Part shown: positions 1-8,610 of the stretch, piece by piece
How the letters are laid out: every line of letters starts with the position of its first letter
How positions within the stretch are numbered: position 1 is the first letter of the stretch
Assembly: GCA_041394945.1 (NCBI GenBank)
Contig: JAWKHH010000002.1
Coordinates: forward strand, 938,501-1,002,500
Length of the DNA: 64,000 bases
Origin: Bryobacteraceae bacterium
GTDB lineage: Bacteria > Acidobacteriota > Terriglobia > Bryobacterales > Bryobacteraceae
Reading direction: 5' to 3'
The notes under the pieces: model-generated
What the model was told of the DNA's origin: nothing
The model's database searches: none
What the model saw: the letters and a program-made list of their open reading frames with translations, nothing else
Position numbers and translations under genes: made by a program

Positions 1-74
1 ATCGTACGCGGATGTCTTGTGCTGGACCGTAACGGAAGAGACCCAGATGGTCGGTAGTCTATCACGCGTACGAT
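1..74. repeat. 10-bp inverted repeat at window edge
   Basis: Bases 1-10 and 65-74 are perfect reverse complements (arm ATCGTACGCG), separated by 54 bases. The stretch 1-127 holds no coding sequence I can support. The arms could be the stem of a structured RNA or the ends of a small element, but the left side is cut by the window edge, so it cannot be interpreted further. Confidence 0.4.
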
Positions 75-127
75 TGCAGGGAGGCGAGAATATCAATTAA
101 TTTTCGGCAATCCCGGCGCGGCCGGGC

Positions 128-706
128 CTACGAAAGGGCGGCGAGAATCTGGAGATTTGCTTCGAAGGCTTCGAGGTGCTGGTAGGAGGCTTCCATCAGG
201 TTCGTGTAGACACGCTTAATGTCGGACTTGGACGCCTCGACAATCGCTTCCTCGAGATCGGCGATGTCCACTTGTTCGATGGCGACGCCCACCTCGAGCG
301 CGTCTTTCAACGAGGCCGCGCCCTTGGCGACGAGCTCCGCGTACAGGGTGGACAGCTTCGAGTTGCCGAAGACGCCGGCCGCCAGGTTCGCCGCGGGATC
401 GGCGATGCCGTATCGCGTGAGCAGCCGGCCCACCTGCGCGAAGTGCTGCTCCTCGCTGGCCGCAATGCTGTCGAAGACGGTGATGCCCCAGCGCTGGTAG
501 AGATAGTCGTAGACGTCGCGCGCCATCTTTTCTTCCTCGCGCATGAAGGTGAGCGACTGGATCTCTTCCGCCGATGGCGGCGTAACGTTGATCGGTGTGC
601 CCGGTGCGCCGGGGCTGCGTTGTTGAGCGGACGCCACCGCGGCGGCGCCCGCGGCAAGGGCGGCGATGAGTTCCCGCCGTCCGAATTGGGTGTTGGATCG
701 TTGCAT
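128..706 (-). CDS. DUF2202 ferritin-like exported protein
   Basis: A 192-residue protein. I chose the ATG at 706 because an AAGGAGA ribosome-binding site lies 7 bases upstream; the frame stays open a further 15 codons. The N-terminus carries a twin-arginine stretch (GRRELIAAL) followed by an Ala-rich hydrophobic segment, suggesting Tat export. The mature part has the DUF2202 signature: EEEKMARDVY at about residues 57-66, then ASEEQHF about 25 residues later. These Glu/His positions fit the helical ferritin-like fold of the family. No enzymatic role is established for DUF2202, so metal binding is an inference from the fold. It lies downstream of the ABC ATPase gene on the same strand, with a 159-base gap. 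Confidence 0.8.
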   Translation of the reverse strand: MQRSNTQFGRRELIAALAAGAAAVASAQQRSPGAPGTPINVTPPSAEEIQSLTFMREEEKMARDVYDYLYQRWGITVFDSIAASEEQHFAQVGRLLTRYGIADPAANLAAGVFGNSKLSTLYAELVAKGAASLKDALEVGVAIEQVDIADLEEAIVEASKSDIKRVYTNLMEASYQHLEAFEANLQILAALS

Positions 707-865
707 TTGCCGATCTCCTTTCATCCGTTCGGATGCGAGCCCGTTTTTCACGTAACGTAAATATTTCTTAAGCGCGGCGGGCCAGACGCCCGCAACCGCG
801 GCGACCGCAGACGCCGCTGCAGTGCGACTCCGTTTTGCGCGAGATTCCCAAAAGCGCCTCGGCGT

Positions 866-1567
866 TCAGCTCACCCGCGCGCCGCCGTACTCCCGGACCT
901 GATCCTCGCGATCGATCCATCCGTCGCGCAGGTGAATCGTCCGGTGTCCGTACTCCGCGTTGGCTTCCGAGTGCGTCACCTGCACGATGGTGGCGCCGGC
1001 GTCGTTCAGCTTGCGGAACAACTCCATGATCTCCTTCGCCTGGCCCGAGTGCAGATTCCCGGTGGGCTCGTCGGCGAGGATGAGCTTAGGGTTCGCGACG
1101 ATGGCGCGCGCAATCGCCACCAACTGCTGCTGGCCGCCGGAAAGCTGATTGGGATACAGATCCTTCTTCGCCACGATCTGAAACTGGTCCAGGATATCGG
1201 CCACGCGCGCCGCGCGTTCACCGCCGCGGACGTTGCGGTAGCTCAGCGGCAGGTCGATGTTCTCGGCCACGGTGAGATCGTCCAGCAGATGGTAGCTCTG
1301 AAACACGAAGCCTACGTATTGACGGCCCAGTTCCACGCGCTGCTTTGGCTTCAGCCGATCCACGTCATGATCGAGCAGCCGGTAGCCGCCGCGCCAATCG
1401 TGGTCGAGCATGCCGAGAATGCTCAGCAGCGTCGACTTCCCGGCCCCCGAGGGCCCCATGATGGTGAGGAACTCGCCCGCGCGGATCTCCGTCGAGATGC
1501 GCCGCAAAATGAAAAACTGGCCCGCGCCGCTGGTGACGGACTTCTCGAGGTTGGAGAGCTGAATCAT
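866..1567 (-). CDS. ABC transporter ATP-binding protein, MacB/LolD type
   Basis: A 233-residue cytoplasmic ATPase. Walker A GPSGAGKST is at residues 38-46, followed by a Q-loop (FVFQSYHLLDDLT), the signature LSGGQQQ and Walker B LILADEPT, all in the form typical of the MacB/LolD/DevA subfamily. The ATG at 1567 is preceded by AAGGAA and starts at the usual subfamily position; the frame is open 37 codons further upstream, across the divergent enolase-like gene. No FtsX/MacB permease lies beside it, since its neighbours are a ferritin-like protein and the divergent enolase-like gene. It must therefore pair with a permease encoded elsewhere, such as the one at 7495-8595, or act alone. The partner assignment is inference. 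Confidence 0.9.
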   Translation of the reverse strand: MIQLSNLEKSVTSGAGQFFILRRISTEIRAGEFLTIMGPSGAGKSTLLSILGMLDHDWRGGYRLLDHDVDRLKPKQRVELGRQYVGFVFQSYHLLDDLTVAENIDLPLSYRNVRGGERAARVADILDQFQIVAKKDLYPNQLSGGQQQLVAIARAIVANPKLILADEPTGNLHSGQAKEIMELFRKLNDAGATIVQVTHSEANAEYGHRTIHLRDGWIDREDQVREYGGARVS

Positions 1568-1604
1568 GCGGTTCCTTCGATGGTAGCGATAAAATGAGGC
1601 GGAG

Positions 1605-3023
1605 ATGAGCCAGACACGCCGCCGTTTTCTCGCCACAGCGCTGGGAGCCCCAGCGATTCTCGGTGCCCGCAAGGCCACCGACGTCCGAATCGACGAAATT
1701 CGGTTCGGATATGAGGATTACCTCTACCGGACTCCGATCAAGTTCGGCGGTTCCGTGGTCGATCGCGTTACGCTACTGAACGTCAACTGCGAGATATCCA
1801 CCGCCTCCGGCAAGAGCGCCAAGGGGTTCGGCTCAATGCCCATGGGCAACGTCTGGGCGTTTCCCTCAAAGAAGCTCACGTACGATCAGACGCTCGAGGC
1901 GATGAAACAGCTCGCCGCGCGGATCAACAAGATCACCGGCGACTATAAGGAAATCGCGCACCCGGTGGACATCAATGTCGCGCTGGAGCACGAATACCTG
2001 AAAGCGGCCGACGAAGTCACGCGGTCCATGAAGCTCGCCGATCCCATTCCGCCGCTGTGCACGCTGGTGACGGCCAGTCCGTTCGACGCGGCCATTCACG
2101 ATGCGTTCGGCAAGCTGCACGGCCGCAGCGCCTACCGCACCTATGGCAAAGACCTGATGTCGAAAGACCTCGGCCAGTATCTCAACAAGGACTTCGCCGG
2201 CGAATACTTGAGCCAGTACGTCATGCCTGATCCCAAGCCGCGAATGCCGCTCTATCATCTCGTGGGCGCCGTCGACCCGATCACCACCGCCGACATCGCC
2301 AAGCGGATCGGAGACGGGCTTCCGGAAACGGTGCCGGAGTGGATCAACTACAGCGGTCTTACGCACCTCAAGATCAAATTGAACGGCGAGGACCTGAAGT
2401 GGGACGTGGACCGCGTGGTGGCCGTCGAGCGCACCGCCGCCGAGACGCAGAAGAAACGGGGCGTCGCCAACTGGTCGTACTCGCTCGACTTCAACGAAAA
2501 GGCGCCGAATGTCGACTACCTGGTCGCCTTCATCCGTCACACGCAGGAGAAGACTCCGCAGGGCTTCAAGCGCATCCAGTACATCGAACAGCCGACGAAA
2601 CGCGACCTCCGCGCCGATCGCGCCAACAAGATGCACGCCGCCGCCAAGTACCGCCCCGTGGTGATCGACGAATCGCTAACCGGTCTCGACATGCTGCTGC
2701 TGGCCCGCGAGATGGGCTACACCGGCGTCGCGCTCAAAGCGTGCAAGGGGCAGGCGCAGGCGCTGCTGATGGGCGCCGCCGCCCAGAAGTACAAGATGTT
2801 CCTCTGCGTCCAGGACCTGACGTGCCCCGGCGCATCGTTGATTCATTCCGCCGGGCTCGCGGCGCACGTTCCCACCGTCGCGGCCATTGAGGCGAATTCG
2901 CGCCAGTACGTCCCGGCCGCCAACACGGCTTGGGAGAAGCGATTCCCCGGCATCTTCGACGTTCGCGACGGCTGGGTGAAGACCGGTCAGTTGAACAAGC
3001 CCGGCCTCAGCGCCGTGGCGTAG
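1605..3023 (+). CDS. Mandelate racemase/muconate lactonizing enzyme family protein
   Basis: A 472-residue enolase-superfamily enzyme. The N-terminus MSQTRRRFLATALGAP is a twin-arginine signal, so periplasmic export is likely. The TIM-barrel shows the expected order of catalytic elements: a KIK lysine motif (LKIKLNGED), the metal ligands in YSLDFNEKAP, YIEQPTKRD and VVIDESLTG, and a late lysine in VALKACKGQ. The arrangement fits the muconate-lactonizing/dipeptide epimerase branch, but the substrate cannot be read from sequence. It starts 37 bases from the divergent ABC ATPase gene. Its last 17 bases overlap the 3' end of the convergent cupin gene. Confidence 0.85.
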   Translation: MSQTRRRFLATALGAPAILGARKATDVRIDEIRFGYEDYLYRTPIKFGGSVVDRVTLLNVNCEISTASGKSAKGFGSMPMGNVWAFPSKKLTYDQTLEAMKQLAARINKITGDYKEIAHPVDINVALEHEYLKAADEVTRSMKLADPIPPLCTLVTASPFDAAIHDAFGKLHGRSAYRTYGKDLMSKDLGQYLNKDFAGEYLSQYVMPDPKPRMPLYHLVGAVDPITTADIAKRIGDGLPETVPEWINYSGLTHLKIKLNGEDLKWDVDRVVAVERTAAETQKKRGVANWSYSLDFNEKAPNVDYLVAFIRHTQEKTPQGFKRIQYIEQPTKRDLRADRANKMHAAAKYRPVVIDESLTGLDMLLLAREMGYTGVALKACKGQAQALLMGAAAQKYKMFLCVQDLTCPGASLIHSAGLAAHVPTVAAIEANSRQYVPAANTAWEKRFPGIFDVRDGWVKTGQLNKPGLSAVA

Positions 3024-3324
3024 CCGTTTCGGCGGGCGCGAAAACCACCAGCACTTCGAGCGATTCGCTCACCGTGTGAAAATTGTGCCGTACGCCCGCC
3101 GGCACGAAGATCACCGTGCCCGCTTCCACCGCCCAATCCTCGCCGTTCACATTGATGACGCCGCGGCCCGCGATCACGTGGTAGAGTTCGTCTTCGTTGT
3201 GCGGCTCCTGCGGGACGGATGCGCCCGCCGCGTGCCGGTACAAGCCGGCGCTCATCGCGGGCGCGCGGAGGAACTCCTGGTAGACTCCCTCCGCGCGAAG
3301 CGATGCGAGGTGGTGGATCCGCAC
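3007..3324 (-). CDS. Cupin-domain protein
   Basis: A small 105-residue single-domain cupin. Both cupin motifs are visible: the first around PHNEDELYHVIAGRG, supplying the His and Glu metal ligands, and the second around AGTVIFVPAGVRHNF, with the distal His. It starts with GTG at 3324, one base after the stop of the TonB-receptor gene (3326-3328), so it is almost certainly co-transcribed and translationally coupled with that receptor. Its last codons overlap the convergent enolase-like gene by 17 bases. Small metal-binding cupins of this size act as isomerases, dioxygenases or sugar-binding proteins; the role here is unknown. Confidence 0.85.
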   Translation of the reverse strand: MRIHHLASLRAEGVYQEFLRAPAMSAGLYRHAAGASVPQEPHNEDELYHVIAGRGVINVNGEDWAVEAGTVIFVPAGVRHNFHTVSESLEVLVVFAPAETATPRR

Positions 3325-3325
3325 G

Positions 3326-6300
3326 TTAGAACGTCAGCCGAAGAGCAAGCTGGATCGTTCGCGGCAGGTTCGACTGCGACGTGACCGTTCCGAAGTTACG
3401 GCTTGTCGCGCCCGTGTCCGGACCGTTGAAGATCGCGTGGTTGAAGAGATTGAACGCCTCGCCGCGAAGCTGCAGCTTCACCCGTTCCACGATCGGGAAC
3501 GTTTTGATCACCGAAAGATCGATGTTGTAGATCTTGTCGGCGCGATACGACGAGAAGCCGCTGTTGAAGTAGCGGCGGTTGCGGTCAAGCTGCTGGCGGG
3601 CGTCGGTCTGGAAGCGGCTTGTGTCGAAAACGCCCCGGATGTTGCGCGCGTCCCAATTCAAGTCGCCGCCGAAGTAGATCATGTTGCCCCAGCCAACCGG
3701 CGAACCCGATTGGAGGTTCAGGATCGTCGACAACTGCCATCCGCCCGCGAGGCGGTTCGCCACCGGGCCCCAGCCCGATCCGAAGCGTTTGCCCTGGCCG
3801 AACGGGAGTTCATAGGTGCCCGAGAAGACGAAACGGAAGGGCCGGTCCTCGCCGGCGATGCGGTACTCGAGCCCCGGCGCCGACGCGTAAAGCCTTCCCG
3901 TCGCCTCCAGGAACTTCGACCATTGAAAGTTCGTGAGGAACTGGAAGCCGTTCGTGAAGCGCTTGTCGAGCCGCACCTGCATCATGTGGAAGTTGGACAG
4001 CCCCACAGTCTGGTAGTCCTCGCGGACGCCGCCGTTGCCGGAGAATTGCGGATACGCGCGAAGCAGGTTTTCGGCGCCGATGTTGGATCCGTTCAGCCCC
4101 GTGCCCGGAAGAAGGTTGCGGAACGGATTCGGCGTCAGCGCGGACAGCCGGTCGATCGTCGCCTGATCCCGCGTCAGCGACGACGAAAGCGCCTCGTCCG
4201 GCACGTAGTTCAACTCCCGGTCCACCGGCAGGCTGCGCGCCCGGCTCCCCATGTAGCCGATCTCGAACAGCATGTCCTTTGCCACTTCGTGCTGGATGTT
4301 GATGTTCCAGCGCTGCGTGTAGGGCTGCCCCGGATTGCGGTTCACGTAGCGGACGCTCTGCCCGAGGAACGTGTTCACGCCGAGCGACGAACCAACCGGC
4401 TGCAGGATGCCGTTCGGGAACGGATTCGCGAAAGTGGCCGAAGGCGTCAGGTAGTTGTTCAGCGTCGCCACAAGCTGCGTGGTCTGGCTGTAGCCCGGCT
4501 GCTGAATGCCGAAGGTGCCGGCCGTGTTGTAGAACACGCCGAAGCCGCCGCGGATCACGGTTTTTCCGCCCAGCGATTGCGGCGACCAGGAAATGCCGAA
4601 CCTCGGACTTACGGCGTTGCTCGGCGTGCCGTAGATCCCGCGGTTGCTCGGGTCGGCGTAGAGGATGCCGCCCGTCGGGTTGAATTGCGATGCCGGAAGG
4701 ATGCTGCTCGGGCTGGCCGCGTAGGCGGCCCGCGCGGCGTCGGTGATCGAAAGCTGCGCGCCCGGGTCGAACCCGCGGACCGCGCGGTTCCAGCGCTCGA
4801 TGGTGCCCGTTTCCTTCTCGTAGCGAAGGCCCAGGTTCAGCGTGAGGTTGCTGCTCACGCGCAGGTCGTCCTGCAGGAAGAACGCCATGTACTTCGCGCT
4901 TTGCGTGCGGGTGGCGTTCACGTCGAAGCTGCCGCCGGTGGGCATGCCGAGCACGAACGCGGCGAAGTCCTGGCCCAGCGGCGCGGCCGGGGAATTGTCG
5001 AGCGGGCCGCGAGTCCAGTTGGTGCTGAACTGGTAGAGGCCGGACGAATTGCCAAAGCTGTTGGAGCTTTCGCGCGAAGCCCGCAGGTCGGTGCCGAATT
5101 TCAACGTGTGGCTGCCGGCCACCTTCGTCGCCGCCATGAAGATCTGGTAGTTATCGAAGGGCGTTCGGTCGCCGCCGGAGTCGCCGAAGTCGGTCGCGTT
5201 GCCGAAGTCGATGCGCGGGATGACTAGCTTCGCGCTGGATGACTTCAAAGACGCCGGAAGCCCGAGCGTGGTGAAGTCGAACCCGTCGTGCGGACGCGTG
5301 TTGCCTTCGTCGAACCTCGTCCAGTTGAGCCGCGTATTGAGAAACAGCGTCGGCGTCACCGTATAGACGTCGTCGAGCGTAACGCCCCAGTTGATGCGCG
5401 AGAGGTAGTTGCCCGTGGCGATGTTCGAGAAACGGTTGCCGCGGTTCTCCACGCGATCGTTCGTGCGGGCGGAGAGGAACATCTTGTGCCTGTCCGACAC
5501 GTTCCAGTCCATCCGCCCGAGGTAGGAAGAAAACGTATCGCTGCGGACGGCGTTGTTGAAGTAGTTGTTGGTTCCGTCGGCGGCCCCGGCGAAATTCGGC
5601 GCCGGCAGGAACTGGAAGAAGTTCTTCGAAATGCTGCTCAGCCGCGACGCGGGAATGCGGTTCCCGGCGAATGGCTGACGCCGGATGCGGCTTCCTTCGG
5701 CGGCGCCCGTCGCCGGATCGTAGATCTGGTAGGCGGCGCCTACGTTGAGCAGTTGCGAAAAATCGCCGTTCCGTTCCGCTTCGGTCGCGATCGTGGAGAA
5801 CGTCGGCTCCGGCTCGGACTGGCGGATTCCTTCGTAGCCGAAGAAGAAAAACAACTTGTTGCGGCCGTCGAGCACTTTCGGGATGTAGATCGGGCCGCCC
5901 ACGGTCAGGCCGTACTGGTTGAACCGCGTCACCGGCTTCGTCTGCCCGGCGGAGTTCGTGAAGAACGGCGTGCCCTTCAGCTTCTGGTTCTGGTGAAACT
6001 CGTAGAGCGACCCATGCAGATCGTTGGTGCCGCCCTTCATCACTACGTTCACCGTGCCGCCGCCCGTGTTGCCGTAGGCCGCGTCCGGCTGGAACGATTC
6101 CACTTTCATTTCCTGCACCGCGTCCACCGGCGGGTTGTAGGCGACGCGCCGGTTGCGCGTCATATCCGGCGCGCCGTCGAGCAGCAGTTCGTTCGATTGC
6201 GCCTGCCCGCCGCCCATCGAGAATCCGGACGGGCCGGAGTTGTCGAACGGCCGTGTGAAGCGCGGGTCCGACGAGGGCGTCACGCCGTAGGATAGTTGCG

Positions 6301-6754
6301 CCAGCGTCAGCGGAGTGCGGCCGTTCATCGGCATCACCGCGATTTGGCTCTCGCCGATCACCTGGCCCACGGACGCGGTGGCCGTCTGCAGCATCGCCGC
6401 GTCGGCGGTCACGGTCACCGCCTCGGCCTGCGCGCCGATCTCCAGCGCGATATCGATCGACAGGCGCTGGTTGGTTCCCACCGTCACGCCTTCCTGCACG
6501 TGCTTCTTGAAGCCGGCCGATTCGGCCGTCATCGTGTAGGGACCCGGCGGCAGGAACGGCAGCGTATAGCTGCCATCCGCGCCGGAAGTGGCGGCGTAAG
6601 AGGCGCCGGTGTTCTTCTCCACGGCGCGGATGGCTACTCCTGGTATGGCCGCGCCGCTCGGATCGATGACGCGCCCGGAAACAGTGGAACGATACTCCTG
6701 GGCCATGCAGACGCACGCCAGGCTCAGCAAACCGACGAGGGTTCGATTAAGCAT
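3326..6754 (-). CDS. TonB-dependent receptor, Oar-like, carboxypeptidase-regulatory N-terminus
   Basis: A 1142-residue outer-membrane protein. The ATG at 6754 follows GGGAG and begins a Sec signal peptide (MLNRTLVGLLSLACVCMAQ). A CarboxypepD_reg-like Ig domain (SGRVIDPSGAAIPG to AGFKKHVQEG, about residues 25-100) comes next. A TonB plug region follows (QSNELLLDGAPDMT, GGGTVNVVMKGGTN), then a long beta-barrel with many YxxxW/Y strands ending in LRLTF, the C-terminal aromatic signal for outer-membrane insertion. This is the Oar-like receptor family greatly expanded in Acidobacteriota; polymer or glycan import is inferred. A perfect TATAAT lies 24 bases upstream of the start. Confidence 0.93.
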   Translation of the reverse strand: MLNRTLVGLLSLACVCMAQEYRSTVSGRVIDPSGAAIPGVAIRAVEKNTGASYAATSGADGSYTLPFLPPGPYTMTAESAGFKKHVQEGVTVGTNQRLSIDIALEIGAQAEAVTVTADAAMLQTATASVGQVIGESQIAVMPMNGRTPLTLAQLSYGVTPSSDPRFTRPFDNSGPSGFSMGGGQAQSNELLLDGAPDMTRNRRVAYNPPVDAVQEMKVESFQPDAAYGNTGGGTVNVVMKGGTNDLHGSLYEFHQNQKLKGTPFFTNSAGQTKPVTRFNQYGLTVGGPIYIPKVLDGRNKLFFFFGYEGIRQSEPEPTFSTIATEAERNGDFSQLLNVGAAYQIYDPATGAAEGSRIRRQPFAGNRIPASRLSSISKNFFQFLPAPNFAGAADGTNNYFNNAVRSDTFSSYLGRMDWNVSDRHKMFLSARTNDRVENRGNRFSNIATGNYLSRINWGVTLDDVYTVTPTLFLNTRLNWTRFDEGNTRPHDGFDFTTLGLPASLKSSSAKLVIPRIDFGNATDFGDSGGDRTPFDNYQIFMAATKVAGSHTLKFGTDLRASRESSNSFGNSSGLYQFSTNWTRGPLDNSPAAPLGQDFAAFVLGMPTGGSFDVNATRTQSAKYMAFFLQDDLRVSSNLTLNLGLRYEKETGTIERWNRAVRGFDPGAQLSITDAARAAYAASPSSILPASQFNPTGGILYADPSNRGIYGTPSNAVSPRFGISWSPQSLGGKTVIRGGFGVFYNTAGTFGIQQPGYSQTTQLVATLNNYLTPSATFANPFPNGILQPVGSSLGVNTFLGQSVRYVNRNPGQPYTQRWNINIQHEVAKDMLFEIGYMGSRARSLPVDRELNYVPDEALSSSLTRDQATIDRLSALTPNPFRNLLPGTGLNGSNIGAENLLRAYPQFSGNGGVREDYQTVGLSNFHMMQVRLDKRFTNGFQFLTNFQWSKFLEATGRLYASAPGLEYRIAGEDRPFRFVFSGTYELPFGQGKRFGSGWGPVANRLAGGWQLSTILNLQSGSPVGWGNMIYFGGDLNWDARNIRGVFDTSRFQTDARQQLDRNRRYFNSGFSSYRADKIYNIDLSVIKTFPIVERVKLQLRGEAFNLFNHAIFNGPDTGATSRNFGTVTSQSNLPRTIQLALRLTF

Positions 6755-6778
6755 GTAGAAGACTCCCTGAACGCCCCA

Positions 6779-6784
6779 ATTATA
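6779..6784 (-). promoter_or_regulatory. Candidate -10 box of the TonB-receptor gene
   Basis: On the minus strand this reads TATAAT, a perfect -10 hexamer, 24 bases before the receptor ATG at 6754 and inside the 73-base gap after the ATPase gene. No good -35 hexamer is visible at 16-18 bases. It suggests the receptor and cupin can be transcribed apart from the upstream transporter genes. Confidence 0.4.
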
Positions 6785-6827
6785 GCGCTGCAAGGAATGA
6801 CAGAACGGTTAACTTAGTTGAGTAAGT

Positions 6828-7502
6828 TTAATTTACAACTGAGCCATCCCGCATCTTCACAATGCGGTGCGCGTACGCTGCCGCCTCGGGATTGTGCGTG
6901 ATCATGAGGATCGTCTGCCCGAGCCGTTGATTCAGGTCTTGGAGTACGCCCAGGACGGCGTCGGAGTTCTGCGAATCCAGATTGCCCGTTGGCTCATCCG
7001 CCAGCAGGATGGCCGGGTGGTTGACGATGGCGCGGGCGATGGCCACGCGCTGCTGCTCGCCGCCGCTCATGGCCCGGGGCTTGTGGTCCAGCCGGTGATC
7101 GATGCCGAGCAGCTTCAGGATCTCGTGGAAGCCCGGCTCATGGTCCAGCGCCTTGCCGGCGATATGCCGCGCGATGCAGATGTTGTCGTGCGCAGAAAGC
7201 GTCGGCAGCAGGTTGTATCGCTGGAAGACGAATCCTACTTTTTCTTTCCGCAGCCGCGTTCGTCCCTGTTCGGAAAGGTGGGCGAGGTCAACGCCGTCGA
7301 TCATCACTTTGCCCGACGACGGCGGCGTCAGCCCGCCCAGGATGTGGAACAGCGTCGACTTGCCGGAGCCCGACGGGCCGATGATCGATAGAAACTCCCC
7401 GCGTTCGACGGCGAGGTCCACGCCGCGCAGCGCCTCCACCGTCACGTCGCCCGTGCGGTAAATCTTGCGCAGTTCGTGGATTTCGATAATCGCGTCACTC
7501 AT
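6828..7502 (-). CDS. ABC transporter ATP-binding protein, MacB/LolD type
   Basis: A 224-residue ATPase with Walker A GPSGSGKST at residues 42-50, Q-loop FVFQRYNLLPTLS, signature MSGGEQQ, Walker B ILLADEPTGNLDS and the switch His in MITHNP. The length and motif forms match the LolD/MacB subfamily, which powers mechanotransmission rather than translocation across the inner membrane. Its start overlaps the stop of the FtsX-type permease gene by 8 bases, so the two are translationally coupled and form one transporter. No MacA-like adaptor lies next to them. Confidence 0.93.
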   Translation of the reverse strand: MSDAIIEIHELRKIYRTGDVTVEALRGVDLAVERGEFLSIIGPSGSGKSTLFHILGGLTPPSSGKVMIDGVDLAHLSEQGRTRLRKEKVGFVFQRYNLLPTLSAHDNICIARHIAGKALDHEPGFHEILKLLGIDHRLDHKPRAMSGGEQQRVAIARAIVNHPAILLADEPTGNLDSQNSDAVLGVLQDLNQRLGQTILMITHNPEAAAYAHRIVKMRDGSVVN

Positions 7503-8595
7503 ACGAAAGCGCCTCGAGGGCGTCCTGGCGAACCGCTTTGAGCCCGGGATAGAGCGTGCCCAGGAGGGAGCCGCAGAGCGCGATGGCCGTCGTGATCGGC
7601 CACCAGTCGGCGACGATAATCTGATTGAATGCCGGGCCCGTGTACGTGTTCACGATGTACCGGGTCCCGTAGGTCACTAGAATCCCGAACACCGCCCCAA
7701 CGAGCGCCAGAATCGCGGTTTCGCGGAGCAGGATGCCGAGAATGTATCCGTGAGACGCGCCGAGCGACTTGAGAATCCCGATCTCGCGCGTCCGTTCGAG
7801 CACGGCCGTGTACATCGAGAGGAACACCACCAGGAAGCCCACCACCACGCCCAGCGTGATCACCACGCCGATGAACGGCCTCAGCCCCGGCGCGTTGTCC
7901 ACCGAGAACAACGACATCCACTCTTCCACCGAATAGATCGGGTAGCCGGCCAGTTGCGGGTTGGCTTTGAGCGCCGCCACCACCTGGCCCACGTTGGCCG
8001 GATCGTCGAGCTTCAGAAAGATCTGCGAAAGCTTGCCAGCGGCGCCCGAGAGCTCCTGCACCGTCTGCAGCGGCAGCATCATCCGCGACAGTTTGCCGGA
8101 CTCGTACACTCCGGCCACCTGCCAATCGCGATTCCAGAGGTTGATCGTGCTTCCCGGTTTCAACCCCTTCTGCTGCGCGTATCGTTCGTCCACGATAATC
8201 TGGCCCGGCCCGGTGATCGGTCCGCCTTTCAAGAAACGAAGCTTCCCGGACAGCCGCTCGAACTTGTCGAAATCGACGCCGGCGACACTTTCGAGGATGC
8301 CCGCGCCCGAATTGGCGCTCCCCGTCGCCAGCACTACGTGGGGCTGCTTTTCGAAGAACTCCGTCAGCTTCTCCGGCATGTTCACGGAGTTGAAGCTCAT
8401 CAACGAACTGCCGGGCGGCCGGATCCAGACGTCCGCGCCTACTCCCCGCGCCCGCCGTTGGGACTCCTCGATCACGCCGCGGCTCACGCCGACCAGGGTG
8501 AGAATCATGGTGACCTCGATGGCGATCGCCGCGACGCTGAGCAACGTACGTACAGGGCGGTGCTTGAGGTTTTCTAGGACAAGCTTGTTGATCAA
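7495..8595 (-). CDS. ABC transporter permease, FtsX/MacB type
   Basis: A 366-residue inner-membrane protein. It has one N-terminal membrane segment (about residues 20-42), a large periplasmic MacB-PCD-like domain of roughly 200 residues, and three C-terminal membrane segments around residues 240-265, 290-312 and 325-350. The cytoplasmic coupling motif LERTREIGILKSLGAS, typical of FtsX permeases, lies between the second and third. It forms a unit with the ATPase at 6828-7502 through an 8-base overlap, and starts 15 bases after the upstream hydrolase stop. Export of a lipid, peptide or macrolide-like substrate is possible, but the substrate cannot be predicted. Confidence 0.9.
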   Translation of the reverse strand: MINKLVLENLKHRPVRTLLSVAAIAIEVTMILTLVGVSRGVIEESQRRARGVGADVWIRPPGSSLMSFNSVNMPEKLTEFFEKQPHVVLATGSANSGAGILESVAGVDFDKFERLSGKLRFLKGGPITGPGQIIVDERYAQQKGLKPGSTINLWNRDWQVAGVYESGKLSRMMLPLQTVQELSGAAGKLSQIFLKLDDPANVGQVVAALKANPQLAGYPIYSVEEWMSLFSVDNAPGLRPFIGVVITLGVVVGFLVVFLSMYTAVLERTREIGILKSLGASHGYILGILLRETAILALVGAVFGILVTYGTRYIVNTYTGPAFNQIIVADWWPITTAIALCGSLLGTLYPGLKAVRQDALEALSYE

Positions 8596-8610
8596 GAGAA
8601 AACAACTAGT

